Positions 8,144 through 18,525 of a stretch of DNA of 64,000 nt are shown here, piece after piece. Position 1 is the stretch's first letter; each line of letters begins with the position of its first letter. A program made the position numbers and the translations under genes. Origin of the DNA: Rhizobium sp. NZLR1 (GTDB lineage: Bacteria; Pseudomonadota; Alphaproteobacteria; Rhizobiales; Rhizobiaceae). Location: assembly GCF_017357385.1 (NCBI RefSeq), contig NZ_CP071634.1, positions 310,001 to 374,000 on the forward strand. The letters run 5' to 3'. The notes under the pieces are model-generated. The model made no database searches, had not been told where the DNA came from, and was given only the letters and a program-made list of their open reading frames with translations.

Positions 8144-9076
8144 TTAATCCTGGCCGCCCTGCTGCCATTTGCGCCGTTGCAGGCCGAAGAAGCTGAACAT
8201 GATCGCGCCGAGCAGGAAGGGCACCATTGCAACCGCGATCGCCGCACCCTCGCCAAGCTGGCCGCCGGGAATGCCGCGCTGGAACGAGAGTGTCGCCATC
8301 AGATGCGTCGCGTTGACAGGGCCGCCCTTGGTCAACACGTAGATCAGCTGGAAATCGGTGAAGGTGAAAAGCACCGAGAAGGTCATCACGACGGCGATGA
8401 TCGGCGTCAGCATCGGCAGCGTCACATAGCGGAAACGCTGCCAACTCGTGGCGCCGTCGAGGGAGGCTGCCTCCTGCAGCGAGGCTGGGATCGTCTGCAG
8501 CCCGGCAAGCAGCGAGATCGCCACGAAGGGAATGCCGCGCCAGACATTGGCGACGATGACGGATATGCGCGCATTGATCGGGTCGCCGAGGAAGTTGATC
8601 GGTCCGCTGATCAGCCCCAGCTTCATCAGCGACCAGGAGATGATCGAGAACTGCGCATCGTAGATCCACCAGAAGGCCAGCGCCGACAGCACCGTCGGCA
8701 CCACCCAAGGAAGCAGGACTATGGCCCGGAAAAAGGATTTGTAGGGCAGGTGCTGGTTGAGCAGCATCGCCAGCCAGAGGCCGAGCGCGAATTTCAGCAC
8801 CGAGGCGACGGAGGTATAGAGGATGGTGTTGAAGACCGACAGCCAGAAGACCGAGTCGTCCATCAGGAACTGGTAGTTTTCCAGCCCGATGAAGACGCCG
8901 TCGCGGCCGATCCTGGTATCGGTGAAGCCGAGCCAGACGCCGAGCCCCAGCGGGTAGGTAAGAAAGCAGACAAGGAACACTGCCGCCGGCAGCATGAACA
9001 GGAAGCCGAGCACATTGTTGTTCTGCAGGAGCGAAGAGACCGGCCCACGTCTATCCCTCGAATTTGCCATCGACAT
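8144..9076 (-). CDS. Carbohydrate ABC transporter permease (MalF/UgpA type)
   Basis: 310 residues with six membrane segments. The EAA loop reads LQEAASLDGATSWQRFRYVT. GGAGATAAGCA stands before the ATG at 9076; a second ATG six bases on is an alternative start. It ends 23 bases before the partner permease. A strong hairpin separates it from the binding-protein gene upstream, a common way to give the binding protein a higher level than the permeases. Confidence 0.94.
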   Translation of the reverse strand: MSMANSRDRRGPVSSLLQNNNVLGFLFMLPAAVFLVCFLTYPLGLGVWLGFTDTRIGRDGVFIGLENYQFLMDDSVFWLSVFNTILYTSVASVLKFALGLWLAMLLNQHLPYKSFFRAIVLLPWVVPTVLSALAFWWIYDAQFSIISWSLMKLGLISGPINFLGDPINARISVIVANVWRGIPFVAISLLAGLQTIPASLQEAASLDGATSWQRFRYVTLPMLTPIIAVVMTFSVLFTFTDFQLIYVLTKGGPVNATHLMATLSFQRGIPGGQLGEGAAIAVAMVPFLLGAIMFSFFGLQRRKWQQGGQD

Positions 9077-9161
9077 TGCTTATCTCCAGATCGCGTTTGA
9101 ACTCCCGGAGGAGGCTGCGGCATGCCGAAGGCCGGCACCCCGCTTGCTTTAGGAATAGTCA

Positions 9162-9182
9162 GAGCATGATGGCATCATGCTC
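9162..9182. other. Hairpin between binding-protein and permease genes
   Basis: GAGCATGAT and ATCATGCTC form a perfect 9-bp stem with a 3-base loop, in the 117-base gap after the binding-protein stop. It has no U-tract, so it is more likely an mRNA-stabilising or partial-attenuation element than a true terminator. Confidence 0.5.
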
Positions 9183-9193
9183 CGACGCGCGGG

Positions 9194-10498
9194 TCAGACG
9201 CGATAGTAGCGGTTTGCCCGGCGTTCAGCTTCCTTCATCGCATCTTCCGGCGACATCTGACCGGTGACGGCGGCGGCATACATGTCGACCAGAACATAGT
9301 CGGCCATGGTCGCTGCTGAGGCATAGCCGAGCGGGCCGGCATAGCCGTTCGGGCGCAGCTTCTCCGAGGCGCGCGCATAGGGCGCGTGCACCGGATCGGC
9401 GGTCCAGATCGGGTTCTTGGCGAAGGCCTTGAGCGGCTGGCAGCAATAGGCGCTGGAGCCCTGGATCCAGGCATTCATCTGATCGGCTTCCATCATGAAC
9501 TTGATGTAGGCCTTGGCCGCTTCTGAATATTTGGTGTGCTTGAAGAGAAGCAGCGAGCTCGTCTGGCAAAGTTCGACGCTCTTGCCGACAGGTCCGATCG
9601 GGAAGTTCGTCGTGCGGATGTCCTTGGCGATCTCGGCGAGCTTCGGGTCGTTCTTGGCGGTGTAATAGACCGAGACGCCGTTGGCGATCAGCGAGACCTG
9701 GCCGGCCAGGAAGGCGCGGTTGTTGTTGACGTCCTGCCAGCTCTCCGTGCCCGGAATGAAGGTCGCGTAGAGCTCCTTGGCATAGTTGATCGAAGCCAGC
9801 GTCTCGGGGCTGTTGATCGTTACCTTGCCGCCTTCGTCAACCATCATGCCGTTATGGCTCCACAGCAGCCAGTGGGCGTAGTTGTTGCCGTCGCCGACGG
9901 CCTTGCCATGCGGGAAGCCGGCCGGTGTGCCCTTTGCCTTCATGGCCTTGCAGAGTTCGAGGAAGCCTGCGGTATCGTTCGGGAATTCGTTGAAACCGGC
10001 GGCCTTGACGTGGCTGTCGCGATAGACGACGGCGTTGCCGATCGCCGTCAGCGGCATGGCGATGAAGGTGTCGCCGCGGGTCGCATAACCCTTCACACCG
10101 TCGTACCAGCCCTCATATTTATTGCCGAGATAATTGCCGAGTTCGGTGAGATCGACCAGCTTGTCCGGATACTGATGCGCGTCGTCGAACCAGCACATGA
10201 TGAGATCGGGGCCGGAGCCGACATTGGCGGCAACGGCGGCCTTCGGACGGATGTCCTCCCAGCTTTCCTTGTCGATGCGCACTTCGACGCCGGTCGCTTC
10301 GGTAAACTTCTTGGTGTTGGCGATCCAGGCCTCCTCGTCGCCCTTGACGAAGGGTGTCCAGCGCAGCAGACGAAGGCTGGCACCGCTTTCCGGCGTGTAG
10401 CTCGGTTCGGCCTGGGCGAGAGATGGCCGAATGCCGAGGCCGGCGGCGCCGGCGACGGCAGCCGAGGCGGCAAGAAAGTCACGTCTTTTGATCCTCAT
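9194..10498 (-). CDS. Sugar ABC transporter substrate-binding protein, Tat-type signal
   Basis: 434 residues from ATG at 10498, with GAGGAGGAATCTC before it; the longer frame from 10597 is rejected. The N-terminus MRIKRRDFLAASAAVAGAAG has the twin-arginine pattern (RRDFLAA) and ends near LAQA. The mature part is an SBP_bac_1 protein (RLLRWTPFVKGDEEAW; GSGPDLIMCWFDDAHQYP). Two adjacent cysteines (SAYCCQP) in the C-lobe are unusual. Export as a folded protein by Tat is inference. The substrate is perhaps a sugar acid, judging from the linked DenD-like enzyme. Confidence 0.92.
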   Translation of the reverse strand: MRIKRRDFLAASAAVAGAAGLGIRPSLAQAEPSYTPESGASLRLLRWTPFVKGDEEAWIANTKKFTEATGVEVRIDKESWEDIRPKAAVAANVGSGPDLIMCWFDDAHQYPDKLVDLTELGNYLGNKYEGWYDGVKGYATRGDTFIAMPLTAIGNAVVYRDSHVKAAGFNEFPNDTAGFLELCKAMKAKGTPAGFPHGKAVGDGNNYAHWLLWSHNGMMVDEGGKVTINSPETLASINYAKELYATFIPGTESWQDVNNNRAFLAGQVSLIANGVSVYYTAKNDPKLAEIAKDIRTTNFPIGPVGKSVELCQTSSLLLFKHTKYSEAAKAYIKFMMEADQMNAWIQGSSAYCCQPLKAFAKNPIWTADPVHAPYARASEKLRPNGYAGPLGYASAATMADYVLVDMYAAAVTGQMSPEDAMKEAERRANRYYRV

Positions 10499-10571
10499 GA
10501 GATTCCTCCTCATCAAAACGCGGGTGCGAACTCCCCGGCGCTCACCTCCCGCTTGGTGAACGACGGTCCTT

Positions 10572-10591
10572 GCATCCCTGAGAGGGGATGC
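10572..10591. other. Small hairpin between ATPase and binding-protein genes
   Basis: GCATCCC and GGGATGC pair around a 6-base loop in the 145-base gap between the ATPase stop and the binding-protein start. No U-tract follows on the minus strand; a role in mRNA processing is only possible. Confidence 0.35.
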
Positions 10592-10643
10592 GACCAACCT
10601 GCTGGCTGCGAGAGCTCCTCCGCCCCGCCGCTGCCGGACGGCG

Positions 10644-11717
10644 TCAGTCGGTTAATCTCCGGCCGCTCTCGGCATCGAAGAGATGAACATGCGCGGCGTC
10701 GATCGCAACGCGCAGAATTTCGCCCGGCCGCGCGTTGACGCGTTCGCGGAAGACGCAGCTGACATCGCTGCCGCCGAGCTTGAGGGTGAGATGGGTCTCA
10801 TAGCCGGTCGGCTCGATCACCACGATTTCGCCGGGCAGGCCATTGGCGTCGAGCAAGATGTATTCCGGGCGAAGTCCGTAGACGAGGTCGCGGCCGATGG
10901 CGCCGGCCGGCGGATGGGCGACCGGCAGCGTCGTGCCGTCGGATGCCCTGAATTGCGTCGGGTTTTCCGGATCGAGCCTGCCCTTGATCATATTCATCGC
11001 CGGCGAGCCGATGAAGCCGCCGACGAAGAGATTGGCCGGCGTGTCGTAAAGCTCGAGCGGCGTGCCGATCTGCTCGACGACACCGTCATGCATGACGACG
11101 ATCTTGTCGGCCATGGTCATCGCCTCGATCTGGTCGTGGGTGACGTAGACGGTAGTGGTTTTCAGTCGCTGATGCAGCTCCTTGATTTCGGCGCGCATGG
11201 CGACGCGCAGCTTGGCATCGAGGTTGGACAGCGGTTCATCGAACAGGAAGACCTCCGGATCGCGCACGATCGCCCGGCCCATGGCGACACGCTGGCGCTG
11301 GCCGCCGGAAAGCTGGCGCGGATAACGGTCGAGCAATTTGTCGAGACCGAGGATGCCGGCGGCGTATTTCACCCGCTTCTCGGCCTCGGCCTTCGGCGCC
11401 TTGTTCAGCATCAGCGAGAAGCCCATGTTCTGCTCCACCGTCATATGCGGATAGAGCGCATAGTTCTGAAACACCATGGCGATGTCGCGGTCCTTCGGCG
11501 GCAGCGTGTTGACCACGCGCCCGCCGATCTTGATCTCGCCGCCGGAAATGTTCTCAAGTCCCGCCAGCATCCGCAGCAGCGTGGATTTACCACAACCCGA
11601 CGGGCCGACCAGGATCACGAACTCACCATCGGCGATGTCGATATCGACGCCTTTGATGACCGGAAATGCCCCGAATGATTTCCGCACATCCGCGAATTGA
11701 ACGCCTGCCATACTCAC
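10644..11717 (-). CDS. Sugar ABC transporter ATPase (UgpC/MalK type)
   Basis: 357 residues. Walker [10 protein letters not shown], signature [13 protein letters not shown], Walker [14 protein letters not shown], and the H-loop [10 protein letters not shown] are intact. The C-terminal TOBE regulatory domain (from about residue 235, [10 protein letters not shown] onwards) is as in MalK/UgpC. Located between the dehydrogenase gene and the binding-protein gene, it completes a full importer with the two permeases at 7221-9076. Confidence 0.96.
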   Translation of the reverse strand: MSMAGVQFADVRKSFGAFPVIKGVDIDIADGEFVILVGPSGCGKSTLLRMLAGLENISGGEIKIGGRVVNTLPPKDRDIAMVFQNYALYPHMTVEQNMGFSLMLNKAPKAEAEKRVKYAAGILGLDKLLDRYPRQLSGGQRQRVAMGRAIVRDPEVFLFDEPLSNLDAKLRVAMRAEIKELHQRLKTTTVYVTHDQIEAMTMADKIVVMHDGVVEQIGTPLELYDTPANLFVGGFIGSPAMNMIKGRLDPENPTQFRASDGTTLPVAHPPAGAIGRDLVYGLRPEYILLDANGLPGEIVVIEPTGYETHLTLKLGGSDVSCVFRERVNARPGEILRVAIDAAHVHLFDAESGRRLTD

Positions 11718-11788
11718 TCCTCCCAGAAATCGAGCGCTACATGCTGTGTCTTCGTCTTGTCGTTATAATGAGGCTCCCGCCCCTCTCC

Positions 11789-12781
11789 TCAATCTCCTCG
11801 CGACGCACCCGGAGCGTCTTCGGCGAGGTAGACCTCGATCAGCTCGTCGACGCTGGTTTCGGCGGTGAAACCCAGTTGCGTCGCACGATCAGGCGCAAAG
11901 GATTTCGGCCATCCGGCGACGATCGCTTCAATGACCTCGTCGCGGCGACGGTCGATCAACTCAACCGCCTCGGGGCCGGCAACCCGGCGCAACGCGGCAA
12001 TCTGGTCGGCAACGGTGGCTGCAACCCCCGGCATGGTCAGCGTGCGCCGCGCACCCAGCGACGATGTGTCGAGCGTCGCGGCGTGGATCAGAAATTTGAC
12101 GGCGGAACGTGGGCTTGCCAGCCAGTGCTTGACCGTTTCCTCCACGGGAAGAACAGCCCGCTGGCCGGCGAGCGGTTCCCGCAGAATTCCGGAAAAGAAG
12201 CCGGATGCGGCGGCATTCGGGGCACCCGGCCGGATCACGATGGTCGGCAATCGAATTCCCACGCCGTCGATGAAGCCGCGCCGCGAATAGTCGGCGAGCA
12301 ACAGCTCCGATATCGCCTTCTGCACGCCGTAGCTGGTGAGAGGCGCCTGGACGTAATCGTCGGGGATCGGATCGGGAAACGGCGAGCCATAGACCGCAAT
12401 CGACGAGGAGAAGACGAACCGGGGAACATAGGCTTGCCGGCTTCCTTCACGACGGATCGCTTCCAACAAAGCTCGCGTGCCATCGAGATTGACCCGGTAG
12501 CCCAGTTCGAAATCGCGCTCGGCCTCGCCGGAAACGATCGCGGCGAGATGAAAGATCACGTCGGCCCGGCGAGCCGCCAGGGCTTCCGCGGCATCGCCTG
12601 CGGAAATATCGGCGGCTAGGGCTTCCACCGACGCAACGACGCCGGCTGGCACAGGCGGAGGGGCGATATCGGCGAGCGTCATGCGGGTGATCGTATCGGC
12701 GCCGAGGAAACCGCTGCGCGCCAAGCTGGCAGCGAGCTTCCGGCCGATCATGCCTCCCGCCCCGATAATGAGAATATGCAT
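11789..12781 (-). CDS. denD: NAD-dependent epimerase/dehydratase, D-erythronate dehydrogenase-like
   Basis: 330 residues from ATG at 12781 (MHILIIGAGGMIGRKLAASL), with CAGGGGGAATACG just upstream. The Rossmann glycines GAGGMIG, the SSSIAVYGSPFP segment and the Y-x3-K pair in TSYGVQKAISELLLADYSRR are those of extended SDRs and match, from memory, the DenD group that oxidises D-erythronate to 2-keto-D-erythronate. The kinase, decarboxylase and isomerase of that pathway are not here. It is the first enzyme gene after the GntR regulator and leads into the ABC genes, so the importer should bring in a related sugar acid. Confidence 0.75.
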   Translation of the reverse strand: MHILIIGAGGMIGRKLAASLARSGFLGADTITRMTLADIAPPPVPAGVVASVEALAADISAGDAAEALAARRADVIFHLAAIVSGEAERDFELGYRVNLDGTRALLEAIRREGSRQAYVPRFVFSSSIAVYGSPFPDPIPDDYVQAPLTSYGVQKAISELLLADYSRRGFIDGVGIRLPTIVIRPGAPNAAASGFFSGILREPLAGQRAVLPVEETVKHWLASPRSAVKFLIHAATLDTSSLGARRTLTMPGVAATVADQIAALRRVAGPEAVELIDRRRDEVIEAIVAGWPKSFAPDRATQLGFTAETSVDELIEVYLAEDAPGASRGD

Positions 12782-12831
12782 CGTATTCCCCCTGTCTTCG
12801 ACTTCTGTCTCTCCTGCTCTTCGCCTGCGGC

Positions 12832-13566
12832 CTAGGCTAGGAGCAGCTTGGTTGTCGTATAAATGCGGGTTTCGTGGAGCGCGAAGGCCGCGCATGCGGC
12901 GTCCGGATCCCCAGTCTCCAAACCGGCGAGGATCAACCGGTGATCGGCGATGCTGGTGGCGATCGTCCCGGGCTGCGATACAACGCGCCTTCGGTGGCTG
13001 AGAAGGTAGGAATAGAGGTCGGCGGCCATGTCAGCCAGCACCGCGTTGCCGCTGGAGCGATAGATGGCGGTGTGAAATTCCCGGTCACAGATCAAGAAGC
13101 GAACAGGATCGTCACAGGCGGCTTCCTGTGCTGCGATCGACTGGCGGAGATAATCAAGCGTTGAAGGTTCCATCCTGACCGCGGCAGCCCTGACGACCTG
13201 CGCTTCGATCAGCAGCCGCGCCTCATGAACATTGTCGAGACTGTAGGCCGCAATGTCGCGATAGCGCGCCGCCTGAACAGCCAATTCGCCGACATCTTCA
13301 GACGCCACCACCGTGCGCGTTCCCTGCGCAACCGAGAGAATTCCATGCGTGGAAAGGATCAGGATCGCCCCGCGGACGGTCTCGCGGCTGACCGAGAGCG
13401 CGGCAGCCAGTTCACGTTCGCTCGGAAGCGGGTCACCTGTCTTGAGGATGCCGGTGGCGATGAAGGTCGCAATCTTCTGGACGACGAAGTCTTTCATCGA
13501 CTTCTTCGGCGCTCCACCAAGCGTCGCAACGTCGTCTTCGAGCATGGCTCGAACATCCATCGCCAT
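12832..13566 (-). CDS. GntR/FadR-family regulator (FCD domain)
   Basis: 244 residues. The winged helix (PLPSERELAAALSVSRETVR) is at about residues 45-65 and an FCD ligand domain follows, with the metal-type residues in FLICDREFHTAIYRSSGN and HRLILAGLETGD. It heads the denD-ABC operon (50 bases before denD). A large inverted repeat starts 11 bases upstream of its ATG, so autorepression and control of the whole operon by its sugar-acid ligand is likely. Confidence 0.93.
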   Translation of the reverse strand: MAMDVRAMLEDDVATLGGAPKKSMKDFVVQKIATFIATGILKTGDPLPSERELAAALSVSRETVRGAILILSTHGILSVAQGTRTVVASEDVGELAVQAARYRDIAAYSLDNVHEARLLIEAQVVRAAAVRMEPSTLDYLRQSIAAQEAACDDPVRFLICDREFHTAIYRSSGNAVLADMAADLYSYLLSHRRRVVSQPGTIATSIADHRLILAGLETGDPDAACAAFALHETRIYTTTKLLLA

Positions 13567-13577
13567 GCCCTCCCCCT

Positions 13578-13614
13578 GAGGTCTGCTGGTCCGATAAGTG
13601 GGCCAGTAGACCTC
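13578..13614. promoter_or_regulatory. Candidate operator of the FCD-GntR regulator
   Basis: GAGGTCTGCTGGTCC (13578-13592) and GGGCCAGTAGACCTC (13600-13614) form an inverted repeat with 13 of 15 positions paired around a 7-base spacer. The core TGGTCC/GGGCCA resembles TGGT-n-ACCA operators of the FadR subfamily. It lies 11 bases before the regulator start. Confidence 0.6.
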
Positions 13615-13755
13615 GAGGGCAAAGGATTGTCAACGCTTGATGTCCACGATCCACTCCGCTGTAATTTGGAGCGGTTTTGCGAAGGGCAATATCGGCCCTC
13701 AGAGAAAATTCATTCCGACAGGGACAGCTGACCACGGGCGGACTGTTATTCGCGT

Positions 13756-16401
13756 TCAGGCCGCGTTCGAGACTTTGCCAAGGCGTTTGATTGCCTGCTC
13801 CAGCGGGCGCTGGCCGTCGCAGTAATCCTCCCAGGCTGACGATTTCGACAGCAGTGCCGGCACGGTGCGGATGGTGAAGCGTTTGGGGTCCAGATCCGAT
13901 TTGACCTGGCTCCAGGTCAGCGGCATCGAGACGGTTGCGCCCGGGCGCGCACGGGGCGATAAAGGTGCCACGGCCGTCGCCATCCGGTCATTGCGGAGAT
14001 AGTCGAGGAAGATGCGGCCGTTCCTCAGGCTCTTCGTCATCTTGATCAGATAAAGTTCCGGATGGTCGCGCGCCATCTGCTGGCAGACGTCGTGCGCGAA
14101 GCTCTTCGCTTCTGCCCAGGAAAGCGGCTTGCGCTTGTTGATCGCAAGCGGCGTGACGACGTGCAGGCCCTTGCCGCCGGTCGTCTTGCAAAAGCTGATC
14201 AGACCCAGCGCGTCGAGACGATCGCACATTTCGCGGGCGGCGGAAACGACTGTGGAGAACGGCACGTCGGGGCCGGGGTCGAGGTCGAACACCAGCCGGC
14301 CGGGCACCTCCGGCTTATGCGGTTCGCAATTCCAGGGATGCAGCTCGACAGCGCCGATCTGCGCGACGGCAGCCAGACCCTCGACCCGGTCGATCTGCAG
14401 ATAGGGCTTTTTGTCACCGAAGACCTTGACCAGTTCGAGAAGGTTCGAGGTGCCGGGCATCGCATGGCGCTGGAAAAACTGCTCGCCGCCAACCCCGTCG
14501 GGCGTTCGGATGATCGAACAGGGGCGACCCTTGATGTGCTCGATCATCCAGGTGCCGACGGCTTCATAATATTGGGCCAGATCCTCCTTGGTCACGGCTT
14601 TGCCATCATTGGCATCCGGCCACAGCGACTTGTCGGGATTGGAGATCAGTACGCCCATCACCTCGGCCTTGGCGCCTTTGCGGCGGATGGGTCTGGTCTT
14701 CGCCGCCACCGCGGGCTCCGGCACTTCAGTCTGTGCGGGCTTCGCCGGCCGTTCGGCCGTGACTTCCCTGGCCGGCTTGTCCTCGCGCAGACCCTTGAAG
14801 GCGGCCTGGCGGGCCTGACCGTCGGCGGTCCAGCCTGCGAATTCGATTTCGGCGACGAGTTCCGGCTTCAACCAGGTGACCTCGGCCTCCCTTTTCGGCG
14901 CGCCGATCCCGGTAAAGGGCGATTTTGCCGTCTCGAGCGCCTTCAGCTTCGGAAGCAGCGTTTCCACCTTTTTCGCGCCATAGCCCGTGCCGACGCGGCC
15001 GACATAGACGAAGTGGTCGCCGCGATAGACGCCGACCAGCAGGGATCGGAATTTGCCATTGGTCTTGGCATAGGCGCCGATCACCACTTCGTGGCCGGCG
15101 CGGCATTTCGATTTCGCCCAGCTTTCGGTGCGGCCCGATTGATAGGGTGCATCGCCCTGTTTGGAGACGATGCCTTCCAGTGAGAGCTTGCAGGCAGAGC
15201 GAAGGACCGCATCGCCGTCGGTCTCGAAATGTTCGACGAAACGCAGGCGGGGATCACTGCCGGCATCCGACAGAAAGCTTCGAAGCCGCGCCTTGCGCTC
15301 GATGAGAGGCAGAGATCTCAAATCCTCGCCACCCTCATAAAGAAGATCGAAGGCGAAATAGACGAGATCGCCGGTCCTGCCCTCCGAAATGGCTGCCTGT
15401 AGGGCTGCGAAATCCGGTGCGCCATGGTCGTCGAGCGCGCAGATCTCGCCGTCGATGATGGCATCAGGCAGCACCGATGCCGCCTCGGCGATCTGTGGGT
15501 ATTTGCCGGTCCAATCCAGGCCTTTCCTCGTCTTCAGCGTCACCTCGCCCTCGAGCGTGCGCATCTGGATGCGGTAGCCGTCAAACTTGATCTCGTGAAT
15601 CCAGCCGGTGCCGGCCGGCGGCCGCTCCAGGGCCTGGCAAAGTTGCGGCTCAATGAAGTCTGGAAGGTCGACCCTTGCTGCCGTCTTGGGCTTCCTGTCG
15701 GCTCGGGCGTCCTCTTTTCGCTCTTCGGCGGCCAGCCCGTGATTGCTGTCCCAGACGGCATTCGCTTGAACATCACCCCCCTTGATCATGAATGGCTTTG
15801 GCTTGCGGCCTTTGCCGGCCGCGATCATATCCATCGCTCGGCCGGAGGCGACCGAGGTGTCGTTCTCTTCCAGGATCGCTGCGCCATTCTCATCGACCGA
15901 GAATTCGTCGTGGTGCTTGATTAACAGCCAGTTGGTTCGCTTGCCGCGATCGCGGTCATTACGCATGCGCACCAGCACGAAGCTTCCGTGCAGCCTTTCG
16001 CCTTCCAGGGTGAATTTGAAGTCACCCTTGGCGAGCGCCTGCTCCGGACTTTTCTTTCCCTCCGGCTCCCAATAGCCGCGGTCCCACAACATCACCGTGC
16101 CGCCGCCATACTGCCCTTTCGGGATCGTGCCTTCGAAATCGCCATAATCGAGCGGGTGATCCTCGACCTCGACAGCCAGCCGCTTGTCGTGCGGATCGAG
16201 CGATGGGCCCTTGGTGACCGCCCATGATTTGAAGACGCCGTCGAGTTCGAGCCGCAGGTCGTAATGCAGCCGGGTGGCATCATGTTTCTGGATGATGAAG
16301 CGACGGCGATTGCTGCGCGCGCTCTGCTTATCGCCGCTCGGCTCCGTCGTCTTTTGAAAGTCGCGCTTCGATCGATATGTCGAGAGGTTGTCACTGGCCA
16401 T
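13756..16401 (-). CDS. ligD: ATP-dependent DNA ligase D (PE-LIG-POL)
   Basis: 881 residues from ATG at 16401 ([15 protein letters not shown]); a longer frame to 16665 has no family similarity. Three modules in order: 3'-phosphoesterase, residues 33-165 ([20 protein letters not shown]); ATP-dependent ligase with OB fold, about 250-545, with the nucleotidyl lysine K272 in EIKFDGYR; and primase-like polymerase, about 580-870, with the metal pair D706/D708 in FDLDPGPD. This is the Pseudomonas-type order. LigD joins DNA ends with Ku, which is not in this window. It is the only gene on this strand here and divergent from the SLC13-type transporter. Confidence 0.96.
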   Translation of the reverse strand: MASDNLSTYRSKRDFQKTTEPSGDKQSARSNRRRFIIQKHDATRLHYDLRLELDGVFKSWAVTKGPSLDPHDKRLAVEVEDHPLDYGDFEGTIPKGQYGGGTVMLWDRGYWEPEGKKSPEQALAKGDFKFTLEGERLHGSFVLVRMRNDRDRGKRTNWLLIKHHDEFSVDENGAAILEENDTSVASGRAMDMIAAGKGRKPKPFMIKGGDVQANAVWDSNHGLAAEERKEDARADRKPKTAARVDLPDFIEPQLCQALERPPAGTGWIHEIKFDGYRIQMRTLEGEVTLKTRKGLDWTGKYPQIAEAASVLPDAIIDGEICALDDHGAPDFAALQAAISEGRTGDLVYFAFDLLYEGGEDLRSLPLIERKARLRSFLSDAGSDPRLRFVEHFETDGDAVLRSACKLSLEGIVSKQGDAPYQSGRTESWAKSKCRAGHEVVIGAYAKTNGKFRSLLVGVYRGDHFVYVGRVGTGYGAKKVETLLPKLKALETAKSPFTGIGAPKREAEVTWLKPELVAEIEFAGWTADGQARQAAFKGLREDKPAREVTAERPAKPAQTEVPEPAVAAKTRPIRRKGAKAEVMGVLISNPDKSLWPDANDGKAVTKEDLAQYYEAVGTWMIEHIKGRPCSIIRTPDGVGGEQFFQRHAMPGTSNLLELVKVFGDKKPYLQIDRVEGLAAVAQIGAVELHPWNCEPHKPEVPGRLVFDLDPGPDVPFSTVVSAAREMCDRLDALGLISFCKTTGGKGLHVVTPLAINKRKPLSWAEAKSFAHDVCQQMARDHPELYLIKMTKSLRNGRIFLDYLRNDRMATAVAPLSPRARPGATVSMPLTWSQVKSDLDPKRFTIRTVPALLSKSSAWEDYCDGQRPLEQAIKRLGKVSNAA

Positions 16402-16694
16402 GGTCGTTCCCCAAACAGCATATCCGAGCATGGAATGCCGGCTGGCGGCTGGAAGTTCCATGGTGGCCTGCTCTTGCTGAATATTGGCAACACGCGCGTC
16501 TATTCCAAGCCTCACCGCATCGCGAACGTGGCCTTCGATACTTCGAATGACGGCCAGGCGTGCCGACCGGGCCGAACAAACCGGTACCCACCGATTGTCG
16601 GCCACAGGAAGCGGCGAGGCGATGAAAAAAATTCGCCGTCGCGTCGTATCGTTCTCATGCCTCAAACGTTAATTGCTACCACCGGGATGCAAAC

Positions 16695-18461
16695 ATGCGC
16701 GTTGACCAATGGCTTTCCCTTCTCATCATCGCGCTCATGATGGGCGCCTTCGTATGGGGTCGTTATCGATACGATATCGTCGCCGTGAGTTCGCTGCTCG
16801 TTGCCATCATTGCCGGCATCGTGCCTGCCAAAGCTGCCTTTTCCGGTTTTGCCGATGACATTGTTATCATCGTTGGCAGCGCGCTCATCGTCAGTGCGGC
16901 GATATCCAGATCGGGGATCATGGATGTCGCGTTGCGCCGATTTTCTCCCGAAAGACGCGGGCCGCGGATGCAGCTGATCATTTTGGTTGCCATTGTCGCC
17001 GCCCTGTCAGCTTTCGTCAAAAATATCGGGGCGCTGGCAATCATGATCCCGGTTGCCGTGCAAATGGCGCGGAAATCACGCGTATCGCCGTCGATGTTCC
17101 TGATGCCGATGTCTTTCGCCTCTCTGCTCGGAGGGCTTATGACGCAGATCGGCACATCACCGAATATCATCGTTTCCCGGGTGCGTGAGGAAATCACCGG
17201 GCAGCCGTTCACGATGTTCGACTATACGCCCGTCGGCCTGGCGCTCGCGGTCACCGGCGTTGTCTTTCTGGGGCTGTTCTACAAGCTGCTTCCGGAAAGA
17301 ACCCGGGCAGAAACCTCGATGGATGAGGCGGTGGCGATCAAAAACTACACGACCGAGGCCAAGGTCGTCACGCCGTCGGCGGCGATTGGCCGGTCCGTCA
17401 GCTGGCTGCAGAAGCCCGCCGGCGGCGATGCGATGGTGACCGCAATTATCGGTGGCAGCGGCCAAAGACGAACGCCGCTTCCCGACACAGTGCTCAAGGA
17501 TGGCGACCGTCTTATCATCGAGGGCGAGCAGAGCGCTCTCGACAAGATCGTCAGTGAAGCCAGGCTTCAACTGTCCGATCGTAAACACGAGCCGGAGACA
17601 CGCCAGGACATCAGTTCCGTTGAAGCCATCGTCGGCGAACATTCCCGTTTGATCGGCGTCAGCGCAAAAGACGTCTCTCTCTTCCACAATACCGGCCTCA
17701 ACCTTCTTGCCGTCAGCCGCCGGGACAGGCGCTTCACCGAGCGTCTGGGCGAGATCAAGATCCGCAACGGCGACGTCGTGGTCTTGCAGGGCGACTTGCA
17801 GAAGCTGCCGGATCTTTTACGCGAATGGGGATGTTTGCCGCTGGTCGTACGGGATTTGAAGCTCGGCAACGCCCGCAACGGCATGATCCCCGTCATCATC
17901 CTCTTGGCCACCATGGGGGCGACAGCCTTCGGCGGCATTCCTGTCGCGACAGCATTTTTTGCCGCCGCCTTTCTGATGGTGGTCACCGGATCTATTCCCT
18001 TGCGCGAAGTCTATCATCATCTTGATGCGCCCATTTTGATCATGCTGGCCGCTCTCATCCCGATCAGTGACTCGCTGAGAACCACGGGAACCACCGACAT
18101 CATCGCGGACCTCCTGTCGCGGATCGCCGAGATGCTCCCGCCGTTCGGCGCTCTGGCTCTGATCCTGGTTGCGGCCATGGCCGTGACCCCATTTTTGAAC
18201 AACGCAGCAACTGTTCTGGTCATGGCGCCGATCGCCGCGACTTTTGCCGCCAAGCTGGGCTTTCGGCCCGATGCTTTTCTGATGGCGGTGGCCATTGGTG
18301 CCGGCTGTGATTTCCTCACGCCCATCGGGCATCAGTGCAATACGCTGGTTATGGGGCCGGGCGGATATCGATTTGGCGACTATGCGAGATTGGGCCTGCC
18401 GCTCTCGCTCATTGTCGTGCTGGTCAGTGTGCCCGCCCTGCTGGCGGTCTGGCCGATCTGA
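16695..18461 (+). CDS. SLC13/DASS-family transporter with two RCK_C (TrkA-C) domains
   Basis: 588 residues: an N-terminal membrane half, two soluble RCK_C-type domains at about residues 220-385 (DTVLKDGDRLIIEGEQSAL; EIKIRNGDVVVLQGDLQ), and a C-terminal membrane half with TPFLNNAATVLVMAPIAA and TPIGHQCNTLVMGPGGY. This is the layout of bacterial SLC13-type Na+-coupled anion (sulfate, dicarboxylate) carriers such as those near cysteine genes. The substrate is unknown. It is divergent from ligD over 293 bases, with no clear operator. Confidence 0.9.
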   Translation: MRVDQWLSLLIIALMMGAFVWGRYRYDIVAVSSLLVAIIAGIVPAKAAFSGFADDIVIIVGSALIVSAAISRSGIMDVALRRFSPERRGPRMQLIILVAIVAALSAFVKNIGALAIMIPVAVQMARKSRVSPSMFLMPMSFASLLGGLMTQIGTSPNIIVSRVREEITGQPFTMFDYTPVGLALAVTGVVFLGLFYKLLPERTRAETSMDEAVAIKNYTTEAKVVTPSAAIGRSVSWLQKPAGGDAMVTAIIGGSGQRRTPLPDTVLKDGDRLIIEGEQSALDKIVSEARLQLSDRKHEPETRQDISSVEAIVGEHSRLIGVSAKDVSLFHNTGLNLLAVSRRDRRFTERLGEIKIRNGDVVVLQGDLQKLPDLLREWGCLPLVVRDLKLGNARNGMIPVIILLATMGATAFGGIPVATAFFAAAFLMVVTGSIPLREVYHHLDAPILIMLAALIPISDSLRTTGTTDIIADLLSRIAEMLPPFGALALILVAAMAVTPFLNNAATVLVMAPIAATFAAKLGFRPDAFLMAVAIGAGCDFLTPIGHQCNTLVMGPGGYRFGDYARLGLPLSLIVVLVSVPALLAVWPI

Positions 18462-18525
18462 GCCGGCGGGGTCGGCCTACTCCGCGAGGCAATTCAGGCT
18501 GGGCCATCGGCGCAGCCTTGGTGCG

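Noticed and set aside
8121..8708. Long in-frame extension upstream of the MalG-type permease
   Set aside because: It is antisense to the partner permease, has no ribosome site and reads as low-complexity Arg/Asp-rich sequence; the true start is ATG 8120.
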